From GCA-002840015 sp033765245 (GTDB lineage Bacteria > Pseudomonadota > Gammaproteobacteria > Xanthomonadales > Xanthomonadaceae): a DNA stretch of 9,197 nucleotides. Shown here piece after piece: positions 1-6,234 of this stretch. Where the stretch lies: contig JANRIF010000231.1 of assembly GCA_033765245.1 (NCBI GenBank), positions 1 to 9,197 on the forward strand. The letters run 5' to 3'. The notes beneath the pieces are model-generated. The model saw only the letters and a program-made list of their open reading frames with translations. It made no database searches and was not told the DNA's origin. The stretch's first letter is position 1. Every line of letters starts with the position of its first letter. The translations under genes were made by a program, and so were the position numbers.

Positions 1-710
1 CCCTCGACCAGCAGGGTGCGGGTGTCGGTGACCATGCGGTCCATGTTGCCGCGACACAGGTGCGAGAACTCGGTGGCGGCGCGGGTGACGCTGCCCTTGA
101 ACGGATGGCCGTCGGGCAGCAGCTCGCTGCGCCCCATCACCATCGCGGCCGAGCCCGAGCCCAGCGTGAGCGAGGCGAACTCGTTGCGGAACTGCTCCGG
201 GGTGACGTCCGGCGACAGCATGCGTTCGATGGTGCGCTCGGTGATGGTGTTGGAGACCTCGCCATCGACGATCAGGGCATATTCGATGGTGCCGTTTTCG
301 ATCATGCGCGCGGCGATGTCCATTCCATTGAGGAAGGCGAGGCAGGCGTTGCCGACGTCGAAGTTCTGGCAGGTGTCGGCCAGACCAAGGTTGCCGTGGA
401 TGATGCTGGCGGTGGACGGCTCCAGATAATCCCGGCAGACCGAGGTATTGATCAGTATGCCGATGTGTTCGTGCGCCACGCCGGAGGCGGCCAGCGCCTT
501 CTGCGCGGCCAGGGTGGCGGCATCGGAAGGCATCACGCCATCGGCCCAGATGCGGCGCTCGTGAATGCCGGCCACGTCTTCGAGCAGGTTGTCGCGAATG
601 CCGAAACGCTCCAGGGTCGGCTGCAAGCGCAGCATGATGTCGGCCGAACTGAGCCGGATGGGCGCATCGACATGGGCGACGCTGGCGATCGAAACGTGCT
701 TGTAGAGCAT
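1..710 (-). CDS. oleA: OleA, olefin beta-ketoacid synthase (thiolase fold), partial: N-terminal 236 codons
   Basis: OleA is a cytosolic thiolase-superfamily enzyme that joins two fatty acyl-CoAs by non-decarboxylative Claisen condensation. The product is a 2-alkyl-3-ketoacid, which OleD, OleC and OleB convert to a long-chain cis-olefin. The translation (MLYKHVSIASVAHVDAP...) follows the Xanthomonas OleA sequence as I remember it almost end to end. The nucleophile Cys123 sits in GNACLAF, and the second-channel glutamate Glu97 sits in DYLEPSTAS. These equal C143 and E117 in the published numbering, which carries about 20 extra residues. The motif LCRGNMDRMVTDTR is also family-typical. The catalytic His and Asn lie beyond position 1, so they cannot be checked. 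The ATG at 710-708 is supported by AGGG (721-718) 7 nt upstream and by the match to the family N terminus. A FabH-like ketosynthase III is the alternative, but the YLEPSTAS and RGNMDRM motifs favour OleA. Confidence 0.93.
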   Translation of the reverse strand, partial: MLYKHVSIASVAHVDAPIRLSSADIMLRLQPTLERFGIRDNLLEDVAGIHERRIWADGVMPSDAATLAAQKALAASGVAHEHIGILINTSVCRDYLEPSTASIIHGNLGLADTCQNFDVGNACLAFLNGMDIAARMIENGTIEYALIVDGEVSNTITERTIERMLSPDVTPEQFRNEFASLTLGSGSAAMVMGRSELLPDGHPFKGSVTRAATEFSHLCRGNMDRMVTDTRTLLVE

Positions 711-724
711 GACGGAACCCTGCG

Positions 725-730
725 GTATAA
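725..730 (-). promoter_or_regulatory. Candidate -10 element of oleA
   Basis: On the minus strand this reads TTATAC, 14 nt upstream of the oleA ATG and the only AT-rich hexamer close to it. There is no good -35 at 16-18 bp, so the promoter would be weak or activator-dependent. This is inference from a single hexamer. Confidence 0.3.
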
Positions 731-786
731 GGGCGGGAACGCTACCCGCTTCGGGGCGGGGCCGCAAGCTACTGGTCGAGACTTTG

Positions 787-852
787 GGGACTCGAGACCA
801 CGGGACCACGGGACCACGGGACCACGGGACCACGGGACCACGGGACCACGGG
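787..852. repeat. 8-bp tandem repeat array (ACCACGGG)n upstream of oleA
   Basis: Seven perfect copies of the octamer ACCACGGG run without interruption from 797 to 852. The 8-bp phase extends left through two degenerate units, AGACCACG (795-802) and GGGACTCG (787-794). GGGACTCG is a form I recall as a common intergenic octamer in xanthomonads. The array begins about 77 bp upstream of the oleA start codon. A 56-bp perfect octamer run is a likely site of replication slippage, so copy number should vary between strains. There are no spacers, so it is not CRISPR. In every frame it encodes low-complexity peptides, so I treat it as non-coding. Confidence 0.95.
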
Positions 853-1014
853 AAAGGCTCTCACCCTCGCGAGGTCTGCCAAGCGTGCGACAAGGAAATT
901 GCGTTGCGGCGGCGGGATGAAACGGAGAAGCCGACATGTAGCGCATGGATGCGCAGGAGCGGCTGGCGCTTGATCCGACCTGCGCCTTCGGCCAGGCCGT
1001 TGTCCGATCGGCTC

Positions 1015-1416
1015 TCAGCGCTCTTGCACCGGAAACGTCTCGGCGCCATCGCTGGGCGGCGGTGACGCCGGCTGGGCGCGGGTGCTGCCGCGCTGGGCGC
1101 CGCAGGCATAGGCCAGGAACCGTTGTTCGCCATCCACCGGCGGGCCCTTGGCTTGCACGGTATCGGCATTGAGGCCGCCGGCCTCGTTGCGGGCCAGCAT
1201 TTCCAGTTCGTCCAGGACCTTGATGTGGTCGCGGTCGAGCGGACCGACGCTGGCCTTCACCGATACCGCGATCTCGCCACGACGGGTGCAGGCGCCGAGG
1301 TCCTCATCGGCACGGGCGACCCGCACCGACTCCCCGGCGGGCGTCATCTTGACCCAGGCGCAACCGGAGATCAGCAGTGACAAAGCAAGTGCGGCAAGCA
1401 AGGTGTGGCGAGTCAT
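1015..1416 (-). CDS. DUF4156-type lipoprotein (133 aa)
   Basis: This is a small predicted lipoprotein. The N terminus MTRHTLLAALALSLLISGCA is a lipoprotein signal with lipobox I-S-G-C. Cys19 would be lipidated, and Ala20 at +2 predicts sorting to the outer membrane. After the signal come the VRVARADEDLGAC and LDELEMLARNEAGGLNADTV stretches, ending in LAYACG. This pattern matches DUF4156 proteins, whose conserved cysteines (here Cys43 and Cys105) may form a disulfide. A proline-rich tail (about residues 110-133) lies outside the domain. The molecular function of the family is not established. An in-frame start at 1533 would put 39 arginine-rich residues before the signal peptide and overlap the peptidase gene, so I chose ATG 1416. 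It lies 91 bp downstream of the M16 peptidase gene on the same strand, so co-transcription is possible but not shown. Confidence 0.8.
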   Translation of the reverse strand: MTRHTLLAALALSLLISGCAWVKMTPAGESVRVARADEDLGACTRRGEIAVSVKASVGPLDRDHIKVLDELEMLARNEAGGLNADTVQAKGPPVDGEQRFLAYACGAQRGSTRAQPASPPPSDGAETFPVQER

Positions 1417-1507
1417 GGCAATTCCAGAGCGCGTGACGAAGACCGGCAATTGTGAGGCCGCGCGCACTGAACCGCGACTGAGAGGCCACAGCAACCAGCG
1501 GCGCGCA

Positions 1508-4354
1508 TCAGCGCAGCAGCTTGCCGTCGGCATCCAGCACCTTCACCTCGCCCATGCCCAACTCGCGCACCGGCTGCTCGATCTTGGACAGGTCGCCAAC
1601 GATCACCCAGGTCAGCGCATCGGGCTTCAGGGTGGCGGCGGCGGCCTGGATCGCCGATAGCGGCATGCTTTCGATACGCCGCTTCTTCACTTCCACCCAG
1701 TTGTCCGGGCGCTGGAAGCGCAGGATGCCGCCGATCTGGCCGAGCACTGCGCTGGCGGTCTCGAACGCGCCGGGCAGCGAGCGCACGTTGGTGTTGCGCA
1801 GCTTGTCGGCTTCCTCGGCGCTCACCGGCACGCTGCCGCTGGCGAAGGCGCGGATGTCGGCGTCCAACTCCTTCAACGAATCGGTGGTCTTGTCGATCTG
1901 CACCGGCGCGAAGGCGATCCATGGCTGCTGCCCGAGCGCGGCCGGGACGAAGCTGTAGGCGCCGTAGGCCCAGTGTTTGTCCTCGCGCAGCTTCATGTTC
2001 AGGCGCGAGCTGAACTCGCCGCCGAGCACGCCGTTGGCGATGTCGAACTCCAGTGCCTGCGGGTCCATCGTGGACGGCACCGCCTGGCCGACGATGATGT
2101 TGGCCTGGATCGCGCCGGGTTGGTCGATCAGGAATACGCGCGGTTTGGCCGGCACCTCCACGCGCGCCACGTCGATCTTCGGCAGCGCACTTGAGGGCGC
2201 CTTCCAATCGGCGAAGTGGCGCTCCAGCAGCGGCAGGATTTCCTTGAGCGTGGTGTCGCCCGCCACGATCAGGGTGGCGTTGTCGGGACGGATGAAATCG
2301 CGATGGAAGGCGAGCAGGTCGTCGCGGCTGAGCGCGGCGATCGACGCCTCGCTGCCGCTGCCGCTGAACGGGATCGCATACGGGTGGCCTTCGCCGAACA
2401 GCAGCGGCGGCAGCAGGCGCAGCGCGATGCTGTTGGGGCGGCTTTTTTCCTGCTTGATACCGGCCAGCCAGGTCTGCCGCACGCGCTCGATTTCCTTGGC
2501 GTCGAAACGCGGCCGGCGGATCACGTCGGTGAACAGCGCCAGCGAGGGTTCGAGCTTTTCCTTGAGCGCCGACAGCGAGACGCTGGCGCCGTCGAGCGAG
2601 GCGCCGGCGCCGAGGTTGGCGCCGAGCCGGTCGGCACGCTCGGAGAATGCCAGCGCGTCGAGCTCGCCGGCACCTTCGTCGAGCATCGCCATGGTGAAGC
2701 TGGCGGTGCCCAGCGTGCGGCCCTGATCGGCGGCATAACCGCCACCGAATTCCATGCTGAACTGCACCACCGGCGTGGCATGGCGCTCGGCCAGCACCAC
2801 CTTGACGCCGTTGGACAAAGTGGCGCGCTGCAGCGCGGGGAATTGCAGTTCCGGGAAGGCGGTGGTGCTGGGCACACCCTTGCCGCGATCGACGTCGGAC
2901 TTCACCACGGTGAAACGCGGATCGACGGTCGGCACTGCGCTGCTGGGCGGCGCACTCTCGTTGCCGCCGGCGATGGGCGTCTCCGGCAGGCTCGACAACG
3001 CGGTGTCGCTGGGTTCCACCACCAAAGTGTGATCGCCCTTGCCGAGCCAGCGTGCGGCGGTCTGCTGCAGCAACTTGGGATCGGCTTGGTCGATCAGCGC
3101 CAACTCCTTGCGATAGCAACCCGGATCGCCGGTGAACACCGCGCACGACGCCAGCACGTCGGACTTGCCGCCGAAGCCGCCGACCCGTTCGATGCCGCGC
3201 AGGAAGCCGGCCTTGATCACGGTGCGTGCTTGATCCAGTTCGTCGGCGCTGGGGCCCTCAGCGACGAAGCGCGCAAGCTCCTCGTCGATGATCCGCTCGA
3301 CCCGAGCGACGTCGCCGCCCTGCTTCACGGTGGCGACCACCCCGAAGTTGCCGGAAATCTCGTTGATGAAAGCGAACGCCGAGATGTCGTCGACCAGCTT
3401 TTCCTGGTGCACCAGACGGCGCGACAGTCGCGAGCTCTTGCCGCCGCCGAGAATCTGCGCCACCAGGTCCAGCCGGGTGGCGTCGTCGCTGCCGGTCTGC
3501 GCCACGTTCCAGGCGCGATAGATGCGCGGCTGCGGTACGCGGTCGGGCAACGTGGCGCGGGTGGATTCGCTGCGCACGGGAATCCACGACTTCATCTTCG
3601 GCACGCTGGCGCTGGCCGGAATGTCGCCGAAGTAGCGGGTCGCCTTCTCGCGCGCGGTCTTGAGGTCGATGTCGCCAGCCAGCACCAGCACCGCGTTGTT
3701 GGGGCCGTACCAACTGCGGAACCAGGTCTTGACGTCGTCCAGGCTGGCGGCGTTGAGGTCGTCCATCGAGCCGATGGTGGACCAGCTATAGGGATGCCCC
3801 TGCGGATACAGCGCGCGGAACAGTTCGGTGAACACGCGGCGGCCGTAGGGCTGGTTCTCGCCTTGGCGCTTCTCGTTCTGCACCACGCCGCGCTGCTCGT
3901 CGAGCAACGCCTGATCGATCGCGCCAAGCAGGTGACCCATGCGATCGGACTCCATCCACAGCGCCATGTCGAGCGCCGTGGTGGGGACGTTCTCGAAATA
4001 GTTGGTCCGGTCCGTGTTGGTGGTGCCGTTCTGATCGGTAGTGCCGACCTGCTCGAACGGCTCGAAGAACTCGCCTTTGTAGTTTTCGCTGCCCTGGAAC
4101 ATCAGATGCTCGAACAGATGCGCAAAGCCCGTCTTGCCGGGCTGCTCGTTCTTGGAGCCGACGTGATACCAGACGTTCACCGCCACCACCGGCGCCTTGC
4201 GATCCTCGTGCACCACCACCTGCAGGCCGTTGGCCAGGGTGAAGCTCTGATACGGAATGTCGACCGCCTGCGCGGATGCGGCGACCGCGGCCAGCGAACT
4301 GCCCAGTACCAGCAAACCGCTGGCAACGCGACGACGGAGAATGGCTCGGCTCAT
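1508..4354 (-). CDS. Exported M16 (pitrilysin/insulinase-like) zinc metallopeptidase, two-domain, 948 aa
   Basis: This is a periplasmic zinc peptidase of family M16, expected to degrade peptides held in a clamshell cavity. A signal peptide covers about residues 1-30 (RRR start, hydrophobic core, cleavage probably after ASAQA). The first half (about 37-480) carries the inverted zinc motif HLFEH, with His79 and His83 as ligands and Glu82 as catalytic base. Glu161 in VVQNEKRQ is the likely third ligand, at the usual distance. The second half starts near TLSNGVKVVLAE (about 530). It repeats the M16 fold but has no HxxEH (the site reads TMAMLDEG), so it is the non-catalytic partner domain normal for this class. 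The length of about 950 aa is typical of bacterial two-domain M16 proteins. ATG 4354 is preferred over 4396 because AAGGTG lies 5 nt upstream and the signal peptide then begins correctly. Physiological substrate unknown. Confidence 0.93.
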   Translation of the reverse strand: MSRAILRRRVASGLLVLGSSLAAVAASAQAVDIPYQSFTLANGLQVVVHEDRKAPVVAVNVWYHVGSKNEQPGKTGFAHLFEHLMFQGSENYKGEFFEPFEQVGTTDQNGTTNTDRTNYFENVPTTALDMALWMESDRMGHLLGAIDQALLDEQRGVVQNEKRQGENQPYGRRVFTELFRALYPQGHPYSWSTIGSMDDLNAASLDDVKTWFRSWYGPNNAVLVLAGDIDLKTAREKATRYFGDIPASASVPKMKSWIPVRSESTRATLPDRVPQPRIYRAWNVAQTGSDDATRLDLVAQILGGGKSSRLSRRLVHQEKLVDDISAFAFINEISGNFGVVATVKQGGDVARVERIIDEELARFVAEGPSADELDQARTVIKAGFLRGIERVGGFGGKSDVLASCAVFTGDPGCYRKELALIDQADPKLLQQTAARWLGKGDHTLVVEPSDTALSSLPETPIAGGNESAPPSSAVPTVDPRFTVVKSDVDRGKGVPSTTAFPELQFPALQRATLSNGVKVVLAERHATPVVQFSMEFGGGYAADQGRTLGTASFTMAMLDEGAGELDALAFSERADRLGANLGAGASLDGASVSLSALKEKLEPSLALFTDVIRRPRFDAKEIERVRQTWLAGIKQEKSRPNSIALRLLPPLLFGEGHPYAIPFSGSGSEASIAALSRDDLLAFHRDFIRPDNATLIVAGDTTLKEILPLLERHFADWKAPSSALPKIDVARVEVPAKPRVFLIDQPGAIQANIIVGQAVPSTMDPQALEFDIANGVLGGEFSSRLNMKLREDKHWAYGAYSFVPAALGQQPWIAFAPVQIDKTTDSLKELDADIRAFASGSVPVSAEEADKLRNTNVRSLPGAFETASAVLGQIGGILRFQRPDNWVEVKKRRIESMPLSAIQAAAATLKPDALTWVIVGDLSKIEQPVRELGMGEVKVLDADGKLLR

Positions 4355-4468
4355 CAGGACACCTTGAGATAACGGCAGAAGATACTGGGACGCCATCGTA
4401 ACGTGCGTTGGGCGGCGCCTACACTAGCCCATAAGACACAGCATTCCCCGCGAAAGGAGATCCCCCGT
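4355..4468. promoter_or_regulatory. Divergent promoter region between the M16 peptidase and SDR genes
   Basis: This 114-bp spacer separates two divergent genes and must hold both promoters. For the SDR gene, TACACT (4420-4425) is a plausible -10, about 43 bp before the ATG, but no good -35 is seen 16-18 bp upstream. A strong Shine-Dalgarno AAAGGAGA (4453-4460) stands 8 nt before ATG 4469. For the peptidase, minus-strand TACGAT and TATCTT are possible -10 elements without clear partners. I see no dyad long enough to call an operator. Confidence 0.4.
4360..4365 (-). promoter_or_regulatory. Ribosome binding site deciding the M16 peptidase start
   Basis: The minus-strand hexamer AAGGTG lies 5 nt before ATG 4354. 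The alternative in-frame ATG at 4396 has no such site and would add 14 residues ahead of the signal peptide. This fixes the start at 4354. Confidence 0.7.
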
Positions 4469-5167
4469 ATGCGTCGCGTCCTCATTACCGGTGCCAACCG
4501 CGGCCTTGGCCTGGAATTCGTGCGGCAATCGCTGCAGGCTGGCGACCGTGTGATCGCGTGCTGCCGCCATCCCGGCCACGCCAGCGCGCTCAATGGCCTG
4601 GCCGGGCAGCACCCCAACCGCCTGCACGTGTTGCCGCTGGACGTGGCCTCGCAGCGCTCGCGCGACGAATTGCTGCGCGAACTGCCGCTGGTCTGCGATG
4701 GCCTGGATTGCCTGATCAACAACGCCGGCGTGCTGCCCAGCGGCGAACGCTTTGGTCAGGTCGATGCGCACACGCTCAGCACTACCCTCGACACCAACGC
4801 GGTGGGACCGTTCGCGCTCACCCAGGCGCTGGCGCCGATGCTGGCGGCGGGGCACGCAGCGCGCGTCGCCAACGTGTCCTCGACGATGGGTTCGATCGCC
4901 CGCGCCGCCGCGTTCCGCGCCCCCAGCTACGCCATTTCCAAGGCTGCCCTGAACATGGCGACGGTGTTGCTGGCACACGCGCTGGCACCGCAGGGCATCG
5001 GCGTGGTGGCACTGCATCCGGGCTGGGTGCGCACCGAGATGGGCGGCAAGGACGCCGAAATCGAAGCCACCGACGCGGTACGCGGGCTGCTCGCCGTCAT
5101 CCACGGACTGCGGCCGGAGCAGAGCGGCCAGTTCCTCGACTACCGCGGCCAGCCACTGCCGTGGTGA
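4469..5167 (+). CDS. Short-chain dehydrogenase/reductase (classical SDR, C-factor-like), 232 aa
   Basis: This is an NAD(P)(H)-dependent oxidoreductase with a single Rossmann-fold domain, cytosolic (no signal peptide). The cofactor motif TGANRGLG is at residues 7-14, Asp59 lies in LDV, and NNAG is at 84-87. The catalytic tetrad is Asn110, Ser138 (NVSS), Tyr154 and Lys158 (YAISK). HPGWVRTEMGG (183-193) is the usual cofactor-binding loop after the sixth strand. The Ser-Tyr spacing of 16 and the compact C terminus resemble CsgA/C-factor-type SDRs, for which carbonyl substrates are mostly unknown. The length of 232 aa is normal. ATG 4469 is chosen over an in-frame ATG at 4403 because AAAGGAGA lies just upstream and the Rossmann strand should begin near the N terminus. 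It is divergent from the M16 gene with no evident functional link. The substrate cannot be told from the sequence. Confidence 0.9.
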   Translation: MRRVLITGANRGLGLEFVRQSLQAGDRVIACCRHPGHASALNGLAGQHPNRLHVLPLDVASQRSRDELLRELPLVCDGLDCLINNAGVLPSGERFGQVDAHTLSTTLDTNAVGPFALTQALAPMLAAGHAARVANVSSTMGSIARAAAFRAPSYAISKAALNMATVLLAHALAPQGIGVVALHPGWVRTEMGGKDAEIEATDAVRGLLAVIHGLRPEQSGQFLDYRGQPLPW

Positions 5168-5201
5168 CGGCACCGCCGCCGCGCCGATGCCTGGCGCGCG
5201 T

Positions 5202-5232
5202 GTCCGGCCGCGGACAGCGTCCGTACGCGGAC
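5202..5232. repeat. Two tandem 14-bp inverted repeats, GTCCG-N4-CGGAC
   Basis: GTCCG-GCCG-CGGAC (5202-5215) and GTCCG-TACG-CGGAC (5219-5232) share arms and differ only in the 4-bp centre. They are separated by AGC, giving a 17-bp repeat-to-repeat distance. They lie 34 bp after the SDR stop codon. In RNA each would form a 5-bp GC-rich stem with a tetraloop. No T-run follows, so they do not look like an ordinary intrinsic terminator. In DNA they could be a paired protein-binding site. Confidence 0.6.
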
Positions 5233-5326
5233 GCTTGCCGGAGCGCTACACCCCTCGTAAAAACAGTCACTTGGCGTTGGCACGCGACGTGCTGAAGGCC
5301 GGCACCTTCCTATTCGACATGCTGCC

Positions 5327-5575
5327 ATGAACCTGCAGATTCCGTTGCGCCGAGGTCGCCTTGCGGTACCGCTGGCGCTGGCCATTCTGGCCGGCCCGCT
5401 GCTGACGGCCGGCGCCGATTCGATGCCGCTGGCGTGGCGTGGCGCCGGCACCACGCGCCTGGGCTGCGCGGTATCGGCGGCGATCGGGGTCGAGCGCGTG
5501 CATGTACTGCAACTGCCGGGCGACCTGCCGCTACACCTGCGCCTGCGCCTGCGCGGCTGCTCGCAAGCCGGCTGA
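5327..5575 (+). CDS. Small hypothetical exported protein (82 aa)
   Basis: I do not recognise this protein. It starts MNLQIPLRRGRLAV, followed by a hydrophobic stretch to about residue 27, which fits a Sec signal peptide with a possible cleavage near TAGA. The mature part would be about 50 residues, rich in Leu and Arg, with two cysteines (47 and 78) that could form a disulfide. Codons are strongly G/C-ending, like the neighbouring genes. Against it: there is no Shine-Dalgarno before the ATG, no known domain, and in DNA this GC-rich a chance frame of 83 codons is not rare. Its ATG overlaps the TGA of a 47-codon frame (5187-5330), and it ends 43 bp before trmL. Conservation in relatives would settle whether it is real. 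Confidence 0.4.
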   Translation: MNLQIPLRRGRLAVPLALAILAGPLLTAGADSMPLAWRGAGTTRLGCAVSAAIGVERVHVLQLPGDLPLHLRLRLRGCSQAG

Positions 5576-5607
5576 CCGCCGGCTCGCGCCGCGCCGCCGC
5601 ACGCGGC

Positions 5608-5613
5608 GATAAT
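5608..5613 (+). promoter_or_regulatory. Candidate -10 of trmL giving a leaderless transcript
   Basis: GATAAT matches the TATAAT consensus at five of six positions and ends 5 nt before the trmL ATG (5619). With normal -10 to start spacing, transcription would begin at or next to the A of the ATG. No Shine-Dalgarno is present before the ATG, as expected for a leaderless mRNA. No clear -35 is seen. Confidence 0.4.
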
Positions 5614-5618
5614 GCGGC

Positions 5619-6104
5619 ATGTTCAATGTCGTCCTGCACCAGCCGCAGATCCCGCCCAACACCGGCAACATCATCCGGCTGTGCGCCAATACCGGCTGCG
5701 CTCTGCATCTGATTGCCCCGTTGGGGTTCACGCTGGAACACAGCCGCTTGCGCCGCGCCGGGCTCGACTACCACGAGTTCGCCGCGGTGCGCGTGCACGC
5801 CGGCATTGATGCCTGGCTCGACGCCACTGCCCCGAAGCGTGTGTTCGCCATGAGCACCCGTGCGACCCGCGGCTATCACGAAACCGCGTTCGCGGCCGGC
5901 GACAGCCTGCTGTTCGGCTCCGAAACCAGCGGCCTGCCCGAGGCCGTGCTGGCGCGCTGGCCCGAAGCGCAGCGCCTGCGGTTGCCGATGCGCCCGGACA
6001 ATCGCAGCCTCAATCTGTCCAACGCAGTCGCCGTGGTGGTGTTCGAAGCCTGGCGTCAGCACGGCTTTGCCGGTGCCGCGCCGGTATCGGCGACGCTAAC
6101 GTAA
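5619..6104 (+). CDS. trmL: tRNA (cytidine/uridine(34)-2'-O)-methyltransferase TrmL, 161 aa
   Basis: TrmL (formerly YibK) methylates the ribose of wobble nucleotide 34 in tRNA-Leu isoacceptors (CAA and UAA anticodons in E. coli), using S-adenosylmethionine. It acts in the cytosol as a SPOUT-family homodimer with a trefoil-knot active site. The protein aligns with E. coli TrmL nearly end to end. IPPNTGNIIRLCANTG (11-26) is the first SPOUT motif. FGSETSGLP (99-107) and the knot segment PDNRSLNLSNAVAVVVFEAW (126-145) form the SAM-binding part. The length of 161 aa is normal for this minimal single-domain enzyme. The ATG at 5619 matches the family N terminus (M-F-N-V-V-L), although no Shine-Dalgarno is present. 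It is preceded by the small exported-protein frame and followed by a stem-loop at 6181. Confidence 0.96.
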   Translation: MFNVVLHQPQIPPNTGNIIRLCANTGCALHLIAPLGFTLEHSRLRRAGLDYHEFAAVRVHAGIDAWLDATAPKRVFAMSTRATRGYHETAFAAGDSLLFGSETSGLPEAVLARWPEAQRLRLPMRPDNRSLNLSNAVAVVVFEAWRQHGFAGAAPVSATLT

Positions 6105-6180
6105 CCGATCCTTAACGAAGCTCGGCCGGCATGACTTCTGGTTCATCGTCGGGTTAGCGCGTTGCCCCAATACTCCGCGC

Positions 6181-6202
6181 ACCCACCAGGACGGTGGGTT
6201 TT
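6181..6202 (+). terminator. Stem-loop: trmL terminator or 5' leader hairpin of the Ax21-family gene
   Basis: ACCCACC (6181-6187) and GGTGGGT (6193-6199) form a perfect 7-bp stem around a 5-nt loop. A short T-run follows directly (the last stem T plus 6200-6202, then GT). It lies 76 bp after the trmL stop and 35 bp before the next ATG. The weak T-run and GC-rich stem fit a modest intrinsic terminator for trmL. If the -10-like CAATAC at 6168-6173 is used, transcription would instead begin near 6180, and the stem would sit at the very 5' end of the outer-membrane protein mRNA. Confidence 0.5.
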
Positions 6203-6234
6203 GTCCCCCACAATGAAATAAAAAGGAACACTCC

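Larger units (their letters stand above)
711..1014. other. Intergenic region between the lipoprotein gene and oleA, with an octamer array and no convincing gene
   Basis: This 304-bp stretch has open frames on both strands. They are repeat-derived or shadow frames with no family resemblance and no ribosome binding site. It holds the octamer array at 787-852, a candidate oleA -10 at 725-730, a 10-bp palindrome CCTCGCGAGG (865-874) and a 14-bp near-palindrome GCGCATGGATGCGC (941-954). I see no intrinsic terminator after the lipoprotein gene, so oleA could be read from upstream, from its own promoter, or from both. Confidence 0.6.

Noticed and set aside
787..852. CRISPR array
   Set aside because: The repeat unit is 8 bp, perfectly contiguous and without spacers, and there are no cas genes in the window.
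60..920. 286-codon plus-strand frame and related frames through the octamer array
   Set aside because: It runs antisense to oleA and then through the ACCACGGG array, producing a low-complexity RDHGTTGP-type repeat peptide. Such products are artefacts of octamer repeats.
941..954. 14-bp inverted repeat GCGCATGGATGCGC as terminator or operator
   Set aside because: The 2-bp centre makes a poor hairpin, no T-run follows, and there is no second copy or nearby promoter to suggest an operator. I note it only in the intergenic description.
1413..3146. 577-codon open frame on the minus strand
   Set aside because: It overlaps the M16 coding frame in another phase and gives an Arg/Ala-rich composition with no recognisable motif. 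The M16 frame carries the zinc motif and signal peptide.
2216..4372. 718-codon open frame on the plus strand
   Set aside because: It lies fully antisense to the M16 peptidase gene. Its translation is rich in Arg, Gln, His and Ala with no domain, as expected when the opposite strand of a high-GC gene is read.
4403..4468. Longer SDR start at ATG 4403
   Set aside because: It would add 22 residues before the Rossmann strand and would swallow the strong Shine-Dalgarno AAAGGAGA at 4453-4460, which serves ATG 4469.
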